From Verrucomicrobiales bacterium (lineage in GTDB: Bacteria > Verrucomicrobiota > Verrucomicrobiia > Verrucomicrobiales > SLCJ01): 21,470 nucleotides of DNA. Location of the stretch: assembly GCA_007125835.1 (NCBI GenBank), contig SLCJ01000182.1, positions 1 to 21,470 on the forward strand. The letters run 5' to 3'. Positions 14,251-21,470 of the stretch are shown piece after piece. The notes under the pieces are model-generated. The model was not told the origin of the DNA, searched no databases, and was given only the letters and a program-made list of their open reading frames with translations. The stretch's first letter is position 1. Each line of letters opens with the position of its first letter. Both the position numbers and the translations under genes were made by a program.

Positions 14251-15429
14251 ATGTTCCACAACCCGGAAAAAGACCTCGAAAAATCCTTTGCCAGCCATGC
14301 TCCCGGCTACTGGGCCGATGAAGGCATCGCCCCGGAGCTGTGGTCCGACCACAAATGGCAGCTCCGCAACCGCGTCACCTCCCTGGAAGGTCTGGCCAGT
14401 CGGCTCAATCTCACCCGCGAGGAACGCGCTGGCATCATTCTCACCGGCACCAAGCTTTCGACTGCAATCACCCCACACTTTTTCAATCTGATCGACCGCG
14501 ACGATCCAGACTGCCCAATCCGCCGACAAGTCGTTCCGCGAATCGAGGAGAGCGTGACCGATCCCGCCGAGATGAGCGATCCGTGCGGCGAAGACAGCCA
14601 CATGCCCGTTCCCGGACTGGTTCACCGCTACCCGGACCGCGTGCTTTTCCTCGTCACCGACCGCTGCGCCGCCTATTGCCGCTATTGCACCCGCTCCCGT
14701 GTGGTCTCCGGAGTCGGCGAGCAGCACCTCGAAACCAGCTTCGACGCCGCCTTCGAATACCTTGAGAAAAACACCGGCATTCGCGATGTGCTTCTCTCAG
14801 GCGGCGATCCCCTGCTGCTCTCCGACAGCCGCTTGGAGAAAATCCTCGCCAGACTTCGAGCGATTCCGCACATCGAGTTCCTCCGCATCGGTACCCGCAT
14901 CCCGCTTTTCCTCCCCCAGCGCATCACTGCGAAACTCTGCGACATGCTGCGCCGATACCACCCGCTGTTCATTTCTGTACACGCCAATCACCCGCGCGAG
15001 CTGACTTCCGAGGTCCGCGACGCTCTGGGCCGCCTTGCCGACGCCGGTATCCCCCTCGGCAACCAATCGGTGCTGCTCAAGGGCGTGAACGACACGCCGG
15101 AAATCCAACGCGCCCTCGTCCACAAGCTGCTGATGTGCCGCGTCCGTCCGTATTACCTCTACCAGTGCGACCTGATCCAGGGATCCTCCCACCTCCGCGC
15201 CGATGTCGCCCGGGGAATCGAAATCATCGAAAACCTCCGCGGCCATACCACTGGCTACGCAGTCCCCCAGTTCGTGATCGACGCACCAGGCGGCGGCGGA
15301 AAGGTGCCGGTCAATCCGGACTATGTCATGGAACGCGACGCCGACCGCGTCGTCATTCGCAATTTCGAGGGGCGTCAATTCGAATACCCCTCCCCGGGGG
15401 AAACGGCAGCCGTGCCCCTGCAGCGCTGA
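14251..15429 (+). CDS. kamA: Lysine 2,3-aminomutase family radical SAM enzyme
   Basis: This 392-aa PLP- and SAM-dependent enzyme moves the alpha-amino group of L-lysine to the beta carbon. The cluster motif is CAAYCRYC (Cys139, Cys143, Cys146). The PLP lysine is Lys351 in APGGGGKVP. The substrate-binding acids are Asp307 (YQCD) and Asp344 (IDAPGG), with the same spacing as Asp293/Asp330/Lys337 of the clostridial enzyme. The C-terminal cysteine triplet that binds structural zinc in clostridial KamA is absent and the protein is shorter. An EpmB-like role (beta-lysylation of EF-P) is possible, but the residue pattern is KamA-like. I used the ATG at 14251 (MFHNPEK). No ablB or lysine fermentation genes are nearby, so the use of beta-lysine is open. 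Confidence 0.86.
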   Translation: MFHNPEKDLEKSFASHAPGYWADEGIAPELWSDHKWQLRNRVTSLEGLASRLNLTREERAGIILTGTKLSTAITPHFFNLIDRDDPDCPIRRQVVPRIEESVTDPAEMSDPCGEDSHMPVPGLVHRYPDRVLFLVTDRCAAYCRYCTRSRVVSGVGEQHLETSFDAAFEYLEKNTGIRDVLLSGGDPLLLSDSRLEKILARLRAIPHIEFLRIGTRIPLFLPQRITAKLCDMLRRYHPLFISVHANHPRELTSEVRDALGRLADAGIPLGNQSVLLKGVNDTPEIQRALVHKLLMCRVRPYYLYQCDLIQGSSHLRADVARGIEIIENLRGHTTGYAVPQFVIDAPGGGGKVPVNPDYVMERDADRVVIRNFEGRQFEYPSPGETAAVPLQR

Positions 15430-15447
15430 CCCACGACCACAGGTCGA

Positions 15448-15621
15448 TCACAGGTCTGCCAAGCTCATGGCTTCCGCCGAGTCCATTTCGAAGCGAATCA
15501 GCATCGGGCGGCAGCAGATTTCACAGTCGTAATCCACCTCACAGGGTTGCTCTTCGAGCGGCGGCAATGCCACATCGAAAACCTGACAGCAACTGGGGCA
15601 TTGCACTTCTTTTGTCTCCAT
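15448..15621 (-). CDS. Small CPXCG-type cysteine-rich protein
   Basis: A 57-aa gene read on the minus strand from the ATG at 15619-15621 to TGA at 15448-15450. It has CPSCC (residues 8-12), an acidic middle, then CEIC (33-36) and CRPM (37-40), as in the CPXCG cysteine-rich family (vDCEVCCRPm pattern). The canonical first motif CPxCG reads CPSCC here. The cysteines probably bind a metal, most likely zinc, but the role of the family is unknown. AGGATC and CAGG lie just upstream of the start. It starts 11 bases from the oppositely oriented release-factor-like gene and ends 18 bases after kamA, so it is embedded between two rightward genes. Confidence 0.8.
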   Translation of the reverse strand: METKEVQCPSCCQVFDVALPPLEEQPCEVDYDCEICCRPMLIRFEMDSAEAMSLADL

Positions 15622-15632
15622 AGCCTGATCCT

Positions 15633-16082
15633 ATGAAAAACACGCCCGCAAAGCCAGAAAAATCAGCGGCCTCCGCACAGTTTTCTCCACCCGGCACCCC
15701 ACCCTCGCTGGCCGCTCGAATGGCCGCCCTCGGCATCCGCGAGGAGGATCTTCACGAGGAATTCATCCTCGGAAGCGGTGCAGGTGGCCAGAAAATCAAC
15801 AAAACCCACTCCTGTGTGCGCCTCCGCCATCAGCCCAGTGGCACGGAAATCCGATGCCAAGCATCGCGCTCACGGGGAAAAAACCGGATCATCGCGCGCG
15901 AAACCCTCTGCCAAACCCTCGAGCAAGAACGCGCCCGAAAACGCCAGGAAAAAGCGCGGCGGCAGGCCCTCGCCCGCAACCGCGCCCGAAAACCAGGCCC
16001 CGCCGCCAAAAAACGCCGCCGACAGGACAAACAGCGGCACTCCGAAAAAAAATCGCTCCGCAAACCGCCGTCCGCCAGGTAG
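15633..16082 (+). CDS. Peptide chain release factor-like protein (GGQ domain)
   Basis: This 149-aa protein has the catalytic GGQ motif (Gly51-Gly52-Gln53) inside GSGAGGQKINKTHS, followed by the RF core (VRLRHQPSGTEIRCQASRSRGKNR) and a strongly basic tail (about residues 95-149, rich in Arg, Lys and Ala). It lacks the codon-recognition domains of RF1 and RF2, so it should hydrolyse peptidyl-tRNA on stalled ribosomes in the manner of ArfB or the mitochondrial MTRFR/C12orf65 proteins. The basic tail would enter the ribosomal mRNA channel. The ATG at 15633 is preceded by no clear ribosome binding site. It could be read through from kamA. fabH converges on it with an 11-bp gap. Confidence 0.85.
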   Translation: MKNTPAKPEKSAASAQFSPPGTPPSLAARMAALGIREEDLHEEFILGSGAGGQKINKTHSCVRLRHQPSGTEIRCQASRSRGKNRIIARETLCQTLEQERARKRQEKARRQALARNRARKPGPAAKKRRRQDKQRHSEKKSLRKPPSAR

Positions 16083-16093
16083 ACCCCCCGGAT

Positions 16094-17098
16094 TCACCAA
16101 CGGATACAGGCCGAGGCCCAGGTCAGGCCCGCGCCGAAAACCACCAACACCACCGCATCTCCCCGCTTGATGGCACCGCTGCGGTTGGCCTCGTCGAGGG
16201 CGATCGCCACCGCCGCCGCCGAAGTGTTGCCGTATTTTTCAAGATTCACGAAACAGCGCTCCTCCGGCAAAGCCAGCCGCTCACGAATCGCCTCGATGAT
16301 CCGCAAGTTCGCCTGGTGCGGAATCAACATCGACACATCCTCCGGCTTCAGCCCGGCATCCGCGATCACCTTGATCGCCGCCTCCTTCATCGCCGTCACC
16401 GCGTGCTTGAACACCTCGCGCCCAGCCATGTAGATCGTCCCCTCCACGGTTCCCTGCACAGGCTCCATCTCTGCCGGGTCGCAGCCCGTGCCCGACCCGG
16501 GCACCTTCAGAATCCCGGTCTGCGCGCCATCCGTGCCCTTCACCATCGAGAGGATCCGCCCAGAACTCTCCTCCGCGCGCTTCACCACCACCGCACCCGC
16601 GCCGTCGCCGAAAAGCACACAGGTGTTGCGGTCCTTCCAATTGACAATGGACGACAGCTTGTCGGCACCAATCACCAGCGCGCATTTCACCGCACCCCCG
16701 CTGATCTGAGTCGCCGCGATATCCACCCCGTAGAGGAAACCCGAACACGCCGCCGCAATGTCGTAAGCCACCGAATTGCGCGCCCCGATCTTATGCTGCA
16801 CGTAACAGGCCGTCGCCGGAAAGGCCATGTCGGGTGTCACTGTCGCCACGATGATCAAGTCGATCTCTCCCGGGTCCACCTCGGCGTCGGCCATCGCCTT
16901 GCGCGCCGCCTCCACCGCGAGGTCCGAAGTAGCCTGATTGTCGGCGGCGATCCGCCGCTCGCGTATCCCCGTGCGCGTCAGAATCCACTCATCGGTGGTT
17001 TCCACCATCTTTTCGAGGTCCGCGTTGGTCAACACCCGCTCCGGCACATACGAGCCGGTACCGGCGATTCTCACTGGATATCTGTCTAGCAATGTCAT
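16094..17098 (-). CDS. fabH: 3-oxoacyl-[ACP] synthase III
   Basis: This 334-aa condensing enzyme starts fatty acid chains by joining acetyl-CoA (or a branched acyl-CoA) to malonyl-ACP. The catalytic triad is intact: Cys118 (AAACSGF), His261 (IPHQANLRI) and Asn291 (YGNTSAA), with the same spacing as Cys112-His244-Asn274 in E. coli once a 13-residue insertion before His is allowed for. The N-terminal GTGSYVPERVLTN and TRTGIRERR blocks are typical. The ATG overlaps the plsX stop by four bases (ATGA), so plsX and fabH form one operon with coupled translation. The 3' end faces the release-factor-like gene across 11 bp without a terminator. Confidence 0.97.
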   Translation of the reverse strand: MTLLDRYPVRIAGTGSYVPERVLTNADLEKMVETTDEWILTRTGIRERRIAADNQATSDLAVEAARKAMADAEVDPGEIDLIIVATVTPDMAFPATACYVQHKIGARNSVAYDIAAACSGFLYGVDIAATQISGGAVKCALVIGADKLSSIVNWKDRNTCVLFGDGAGAVVVKRAEESSGRILSMVKGTDGAQTGILKVPGSGTGCDPAEMEPVQGTVEGTIYMAGREVFKHAVTAMKEAAIKVIADAGLKPEDVSMLIPHQANLRIIEAIRERLALPEERCFVNLEKYGNTSAAAVAIALDEANRSGAIKRGDAVVLVVFGAGLTWASACIRW

Positions 17099-18156
17099 GA
17101 TTCTGAAGTCTGCGTACCCTCCCGCGCGGCCTCCGCCGGGCCTCCCGCCGCATCCGTTCCAAGGCGGGCCAGATGCTCCTCGATCACCGGATTCACCCGG
17201 TGCTCGATCGCCTCGACCGCCACGCGCAAGGCATTCTCAATCGCCACCGGCGACGAAGATCCATGGCCAATGATGCAGATGCCGCGCACGCCGAGAAGCG
17301 GGCTGCCGCCATACGACTCATAGCTGCCTCGTGCCTTCACCGCCTTGAACGCCCCCTTGGAAATCAACGCCCCCATCATCCGCAGCGGGCTGGCCTTGAT
17401 CTCGGTGCGCAGCCACTTGAACATGATCTTGGCCGTCGCCTCGGCGGTCTTCAAAACCACATTGCCCGTAAAACCATCACAGAGCGCAATGTCGATCCCC
17501 CCCTCGAAAAGATGATGCCCCTCAATGTTGCCAACAAAATTCACTCCCGCCGTCTGCTTCAACATGCCAAACACCTCACGCGTGAAATCCGTCCCCTTCT
17601 CGTCCTCCTCACCCACCGAGATCAACCCCACACGCGGCTTCTCCACACCCACCACCCGCCTCGCATACACCGATCCCATCACCGCATACTGCACAAGATG
17701 CCGCGCCTTGGCATCCACATTGGCCCCCGCATCCAGCAGGTGGCAGATCCCGTGCTCGGCCGGCAGAGGCGTCGCAATCCCGGGACGCTCCACCCCTTTG
17801 AGCATACGCCACTTAACCGATGTAGCCGCCACCGCCGCCCCCGTATTGCCCGCCGAAACCAAAGCCTCAGCCGCCCCCGAGCGCACCAACTCGGCCCCAA
17901 CCGTAATCGAACTATCCTTCTTGCCGCGCACCGCCGCCGTCGCCGGATCATTCATCGCCACCACCGACCCCGCATGCACGATCTCCAGCCGCCGGTCACG
18001 CAACCCCTGCGCATCCACCTCCGCGCGCAACCTCGCCTCGTCCCCAGTCAGATACAAGGACTCAATCGAGCCGAAGCGGGCAAGCGCTCGCTTGGCGCCA
18101 GCCACCGTGTTCTCGGGAGCAAAATCTCCTCCCATGCCATCCAATACAATCTTCAT
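17095..18156 (-). CDS. plsX: Phosphate acyltransferase PlsX
   Basis: This 353-aa enzyme converts acyl-ACP to acyl-phosphate, the donor for PlsY in phospholipid synthesis. The family motifs are present in order: MKIVLDGMGGDFAPE at the N-terminus, MNDPATAAVRGKKDSS, VSAGNTGA, LLDAGAN, NIEGHHLFEGGIDIALCDGFTGNVVLK and the C-terminal YGGSPLLGVRGICIIGHGSS. The last 20 or so residues are a low-complexity Ala/Glu/Thr tail. It precedes fabH with an ATGA overlap. The gene rpmF, often found just upstream of plsX, is not there; an AT-rich repeat array and a transposase gene are. Confidence 0.97.
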   Translation of the reverse strand: MKIVLDGMGGDFAPENTVAGAKRALARFGSIESLYLTGDEARLRAEVDAQGLRDRRLEIVHAGSVVAMNDPATAAVRGKKDSSITVGAELVRSGAAEALVSAGNTGAAVAATSVKWRMLKGVERPGIATPLPAEHGICHLLDAGANVDAKARHLVQYAVMGSVYARRVVGVEKPRVGLISVGEEDEKGTDFTREVFGMLKQTAGVNFVGNIEGHHLFEGGIDIALCDGFTGNVVLKTAEATAKIMFKWLRTEIKASPLRMMGALISKGAFKAVKARGSYESYGGSPLLGVRGICIIGHGSSSPVAIENALRVAVEAIEHRVNPVIEEHLARLGTDAAGGPAEAAREGTQTSES

Positions 18157-18176
18157 GTCCGTGCGGAAACAGCCGG

Positions 18177-18205
18177 ATTTTAGGCGGGTTCACCCCTCCG
18201 CGCAA
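18177..18205 (-). promoter_or_regulatory. Sigma70-type promoter for plsX-fabH
   Basis: On the minus strand TTGCGC (18200-18205) and TAAAAT (18177-18182) are separated by 17 bases; the -10 matches at 5 of 6. The AT-rich repeats begin about 9 bases upstream of the -35, where an UP element would lie. The leader would be only about 14 bases, with no ribosome binding site visible. Confidence 0.5.
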
Positions 18206-18213
18206 GCCGGGAA

Positions 18214-18323
18214 AAAATTTCAAATTTTGCCTTCCAATTTCAAAATTTCAAATTTTGCCTTCCAATATTTTAGTTGAAAATGAAAATTTCAAATTTTGCC
18301 TTCCAATATTTTAGTTGAAAATG
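18214..18323. repeat. AT-rich tandem repeat (two 41-bp copies and a truncated third)
   Basis: Two perfect adjacent 41-bp copies occupy 18242-18282 and 18283-18323. A 25-base truncated copy lies at 18214-18238, separated by three bases. Each copy contains AAAATTTCAAATTTTG (nearly self-complementary) and ATTTTAGTTGAAAAT (5-bp arms). The unit is far richer in AT than its surroundings. There are too few copies and no spacers for a CRISPR. Confidence 0.9.
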
Positions 18324-18531
18324 ACGGTCTCCCTGAAAATCCTCCTCTAGCGCTCCTTCGCTGAACCATGGTGCCTTCTTCATGCCGATTCTAAGGCATC
18401 AGATTTGACTCACCTGGCCACGAATCCTGGAAATACCACTCCCAAAGAACAACCGCTCATCAATAGAGCTTGCCAGCCCCTTCGCTGATGCTCTCCGAAA
18501 CCGAAGCAACTCCCGAACCATTCACGCGATG

Positions 18532-19635
18532 CTACACCTCGGCACCCCTCCGCCGCCCCGATCCCCAAAACCACTGCTTGCCCGCAGCTCTTGCCGCAGC
18601 CGCCAGGCTTGCCTCGCTGCCAGCCACCCGCCAGTAAAGCCGTCCATACCCGCTCATCACACGCTCCCATTCCTCCACCTCCACACGCATCCCCTCCAAC
18701 ACTGGCAAGGCCTCCGCACCCAGCGCCCCTCTCTTATCCCCCCGCACACAACGACCCGAAGCCTCGACCAGTTTCAAATAATCCTCCTCACCCATCTTCC
18801 ACGCCAGATTCTCTCCCTTGCGCACCTCCCGCTTGCCTTCCACCATCTCCTCCACCCGGCACACCCCACCCAATCTCACCCTCCCTATCGGGCTCAGCCA
18901 CTCATCCCGAACGCTCGCCTCACGCGCCGCCCCCAACTCCTCCCGCTGCTTCTCATTAGGCCGACGCGGCGATTTGGCCACCTTTTCCCGACCCAACTTC
19001 GCACAAACTCGATCCTGCACGCTGGTAAAATCACTCTCCGCCAGGCCTGCTGCGATCCCGGCTCGGACAGGGTTGAGATCAACATACACCATGCACGCCA
19101 GCAAGGCTTGGGCATCCTCAATGCGCTGACACCGAAACCTCCCCTCCCAGAACCTCCCCTTGCAGTCGTCCTCTTTGTTGGCCCGACGCGCGATCTTCTC
19201 ATTCAAACAACGCATCAACCAGCTCACACTGGCCAAACGACCCCGCCACTTCTCCACCACCTCCGCATTGCCCGCCTGCCGCGCAAGCTCCTCACCTTCA
19301 GGCAGCACCGAAGCCCCATTCTCGTCCCGCATCTCCGGAAAAATAGACCGCCACCGCACCACCACCTCCTCCGCGCTCCAATCCCCCGCCCGCTCCGCAT
19401 CCGTGCGCAGCACCACATGCAGGTGATTGCTCATCACCGCGTAAGCATACACATCCACGGCAAAGGCCTCGCTCAACTCCCGCAAACGCTCCCGAACCCA
19501 CCCCCGCCGATGCTCGTAGCAACGCCCCGAATACGCATCCTCCCCACACAAAAACGCCCGCCGCACACAGCGGCTCACGCAGTGAAACACCTGCGGAACC
19601 CCCTCAGTTACAATGTTTTGGCGCAAATTCGGCAT
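18532..19635 (-). CDS. REP-associated tyrosine transposase (Y1/HUH family)
   Basis: This 367-aa protein belongs to the Y1 transposase superfamily. The HUH motif is His71-Leu-His73 in MSNHLHVVLR, and the catalytic tyrosine is Tyr184 in YVDLNPVRAG. The N-terminal RCVRRAFLCGED stretch and the long C-terminal extension (200-367) are typical of RAYT-type domesticated transposases rather than IS200/IS605. A strong ribosome binding site (AGGAGG) precedes the ATG by about 9 bases. The gene lacks IS ends and accessory TnpB, and no REP hairpins flank it directly. Such proteins cut hairpin-containing single-stranded DNA and mobilise REP elements elsewhere in the genome. It is intact, with all motifs present. 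Confidence 0.9.
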   Translation of the reverse strand: MPNLRQNIVTEGVPQVFHCVSRCVRRAFLCGEDAYSGRCYEHRRGWVRERLRELSEAFAVDVYAYAVMSNHLHVVLRTDAERAGDWSAEEVVVRWRSIFPEMRDENGASVLPEGEELARQAGNAEVVEKWRGRLASVSWLMRCLNEKIARRANKEDDCKGRFWEGRFRCQRIEDAQALLACMVYVDLNPVRAGIAAGLAESDFTSVQDRVCAKLGREKVAKSPRRPNEKQREELGAAREASVRDEWLSPIGRVRLGGVCRVEEMVEGKREVRKGENLAWKMGEEDYLKLVEASGRCVRGDKRGALGAEALPVLEGMRVEVEEWERVMSGYGRLYWRVAGSEASLAAAARAAGKQWFWGSGRRRGAEV

Positions 19636-19860
19636 ATCAGATTCCTCCTCTCTGGCTTGGGTTTCGACTTAGGCTCACAAAGAAACGCATTCCCGCAGAA
19701 ATTTCAAATAAATTTTGATAGGCTAAATTATAGATGGGCTGTGTAATCCGATTCGATATAGGATGGTTTTTCCCAACAAAGGTTGCCGTGTTTCGGGCAG
19801 GATGCGTCGGAATTCCGATTCGCCTTGCGTTCCCTAAAATTGGAGCAACCTTGGTTTCCT

Positions 19861-19865
19861 GGAGG
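19861..19865 (+). promoter_or_regulatory. Ribosome binding site of the PHP gene
   Basis: GGAGG lies 10 bases before the ATG at 19876 and decides that start over the out-of-frame ATG at 19881. No convincing promoter was found in the 240-bp gap upstream; a -10-like TAAAAT occurs at about 19836 without a good -35. Confidence 0.75.
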
Positions 19866-19875
19866 AAATAATATT

Positions 19876-21470
19876 ATGAGATGTAGCTTCGCCCTGCGAC
19901 CGATTTTTTTGATTGCCTTTATTTGCTATGCAGCAATTTGCCACGCTGTTCTGGCGGATGGGCCTTTGGAGGGGCCTCAGGGTTTGTTGGGCGAGCTAGC
20001 GATTGATCCGTATGCGGGAGTGGATTGGGGGATCGCGCATCAGGCGAAGGCCAATCTGCATACCCATACCACACAGAGCGACGGCAATCTGACGGTGCCG
20101 GCAACGATTGATGCGTATCATGGGCTTGGGTATGAGGTGCTGGCGATCACCGACCACGACCGGGTGATATGGCCATGGACCGCGTTTGGCCGCGATCCGG
20201 CGGTGTTGGGAATGTTGGCGGTGCAGGGCAATGAGCTGTCCCGGCATCATCATGTGAACAGCCTGTTTTGCGGATATACGGCCACATCGAACAATCTTGA
20301 AACATCGCTCACGGGAGTGGCGGCGGCGCAGGGAATTGTGCTTCTCAATCATCCGGCGATGCACTGGCCGTCGAGTCATCCACTGCCTGCGGCGGATGTG
20401 CGAGTGCCGATGGCTCCGGCGATCCGTGCGCTGGGGCAGGGGGATTTCACGGTGGAGACGTGGTTTCGCACGACCGATGCCGGCCGCCACGTCTTGATGG
20501 GCAACTTCAGCAGCGCATATTCTGGAGCGATCAACCTCGAGTTGCATACCGACAACCGAGTGCGTGTCTATTTTCAGTCGGCGAGCGGCTCGATCACGGA
20601 CCTCAATGTTTCCGCCGTCTCTTTGGGAATCGACACTCGCGACGGCCAATGGCATCATGCTGCGGCGGTGCGCGAGGGGGGAACGCTACGGCTTTTCTTG
20701 GATGGCCAATTGCTCGGCCAGGCAAGCGCATCACAGCCTGGATTCGACCTGCGGGGCAGCCACTATTTTCTCGGGCGCGACGCGCGTTCGGGGGGCACGC
20801 AGCTGGTTGGCGCGCTTGACCAGTCGCGGATGTGGATGCGCGCTTTGGCGGCGGCGGACATAGCCATGCTGGCTGCGGGTGCCGCGACGGCAGATCTGGA
20901 GCTGGGTGCCACCGGTTTGCTGGCGGAATATCGGTTTGAGACAAGTGGGGGCGAGCCTGTTGAGCCGCAGGCCGGTTTTGAGGGGGCTATCGACGACAGT
21001 GGCGGTCACCCGCAGGGGCCGTTTCATGGCACAGCGAGCGGCACTGGGATGCTGGCGGTGATTGACGATGTCGCCGCGCCCCTGCTTGACGACGAGGAAT
21101 CCCGATACGCACTGGAGTTTCAGGTAGCGACCGGTGTGCCGCCCAGCGCCCTGGCCTATTATCGTGATTTGTTTCTCCGGCATCGTGTGATGTTCGGGAT
21201 GGAGGTGCTCAATGGAACGCGACCGCTCGCCGAATACACGCTTGATCGCGCCCTTTGGGACGGTCTCCTCGGCGAGCTGATGCCCCATCGCCCGGTATGG
21301 GGCATGGCCACCGACGACATGCACAGCACGACTCATCTTGGCCGCGACTGGGCGATGCTGCTGACCACAACGCTGAGCGAGGCGGCGGTGCGAGACTGCC
21401 TGGAAAATGGGCGGTATTACTTTTCATCGACGCGTGTGAGGCCAGCGGGGTCCACTTCGACCGATCCGCC
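19876..21470 (+). CDS. Secreted PHP-type metallohydrolase with inserted LamG-like domain (3' end outside window)
   Basis: At least 531 codons. A signal peptide covers residues 1-27 (hydrophobic 9-26, cleavage near VLA). The PHP metal motifs are HTH (62-64), Asp69, TDHD (92-95), Glu120 in QGNELS, and His159 in LLNHP. The chain then leaves the PHP fold: about 183-335 is a LamG/concanavalin-like domain (GDFTVETWFRTT, DGQWHHAAAV, LFLDGQLLG, FLGRDA, GALDQSRMWMRAL), followed by a linker containing EYRFE. The PHP domain resumes at about 405 with FGMEVLNGTRPL, and its last metal motif TDDMHS (residues 479-484) is present. So the LamG-like domain sits inside the catalytic domain. The order resembles CehA/McbA-type hydrolases; the substrate is unknown, with LamG suggesting a carbohydrate or surface target. 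The gene continues past the window end. Confidence 0.85.
   Translation, partial: MRCSFALRPIFLIAFICYAAICHAVLADGPLEGPQGLLGELAIDPYAGVDWGIAHQAKANLHTHTTQSDGNLTVPATIDAYHGLGYEVLAITDHDRVIWPWTAFGRDPAVLGMLAVQGNELSRHHHVNSLFCGYTATSNNLETSLTGVAAAQGIVLLNHPAMHWPSSHPLPAADVRVPMAPAIRALGQGDFTVETWFRTTDAGRHVLMGNFSSAYSGAINLELHTDNRVRVYFQSASGSITDLNVSAVSLGIDTRDGQWHHAAAVREGGTLRLFLDGQLLGQASASQPGFDLRGSHYFLGRDARSGGTQLVGALDQSRMWMRALAAADIAMLAAGAATADLELGATGLLAEYRFETSGGEPVEPQAGFEGAIDDSGGHPQGPFHGTASGTGMLAVIDDVAAPLLDDEESRYALEFQVATGVPPSALAYYRDLFLRHRVMFGMEVLNGTRPLAEYTLDRALWDGLLGELMPHRPVWGMATDDMHSTTHLGRDWAMLLTTTLSEAAVRDCLENGRYYFSSTRVRPAGSTSTDP

Larger units (their letters stand above)
18157..18531. other. Intergenic region between plsX and the RAYT gene
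   Basis: Holds the plsX promoter, the AT-rich tandem repeats (18214-18323) and about 200 bp of ordinary sequence with no gene, no REP-type palindrome next to the transposase gene and no clear terminator for it. Confidence 0.5.

Noticed and set aside
18214..18323. CRISPR array
   Set aside because: The copies are adjacent without spacers, only two are complete, and there are no cas genes.
18529..19746. Open frame of 405 codons on the + strand
   Set aside because: Antisense to the transposase gene with its HUH and Tyr motifs; the product is Pro/His/Leu-rich without any domain.

Overview
The window looks like chromosomal DNA of a GC-rich, free-living Verrucomicrobiota bacterium. The first gene resembles the large A protein of the Verru_Chthon cassettes, which are known from this phylum. 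The gene mix fits too: a type 2 GTP cyclohydrolase, cysteine-poor S18 and L33, a lysine-tailed DksA-like protein, pyruvate formate-lyase and an orphan lysine 2,3-aminomutase. The phylum call is inference; there is no rRNA gene to confirm it.

Layout, left to right. 1-2017 (+): the 3' end of a Verru_Chthon-type cassette A protein, overlapped by a small secreted protein. 2089-7384 (-): pflB-pflA, then tRNA-Leu(UAG), a FIST-domain protein and coaX, all read leftward. The tRNA has a plausible promoter of its own, and no terminator is visible between it and the FIST gene. 7582-9463 (-): an NAD-dependent sugar epimerase and a membrane-anchored MsrB, separated by a 337-bp gap with strong stem-loop potential. 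9632-9953: a roughly 320-bp interspersed element with 31-bp imperfect terminal inverted repeats and matching internal hairpins. 10085-13897 (-): a membrane coiled-coil protein, folE2, rpsR, rpmG and a DksA/TraR-like gene. 14251-16082: kamA (+), a 57-aa CPXCG-type protein (-) and a release-factor-like GGQ protein (+). 16094-18156 (-): plsX-fabH with an ATGA overlap. 18214-18323: AT-rich tandem repeats upstream of plsX. 18532-19635 (-): a RAYT/Y1-type transposase. 19876 to the end (+): a secreted PHP-type metallohydrolase whose catalytic domain is interrupted by a LamG-like domain; it runs off the window.

How the genes work together. pflB and pflA form a complete fermentative pyruvate-cleaving system (enzyme and radical activase). 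plsX and fabH start phospholipid and fatty acid synthesis. coaX makes phosphopantothenate for CoA.

The most suggestive grouping is dksA-like, rpmG, rpsR and folE2. Each is a version that lacks some or all of the zinc ligands of the usual protein, or is the alternative to a zinc enzyme. This is the set found in zinc-sparing (Zur) regulons elsewhere. I see no Zur-like operator, so it may instead be a lineage-wide zinc-independent state.

Other items for follow-up are the PHP enzyme with the inserted LamG-like domain, the inverted-repeat element with covarying hairpins, and the structured gap at 8589-8679.
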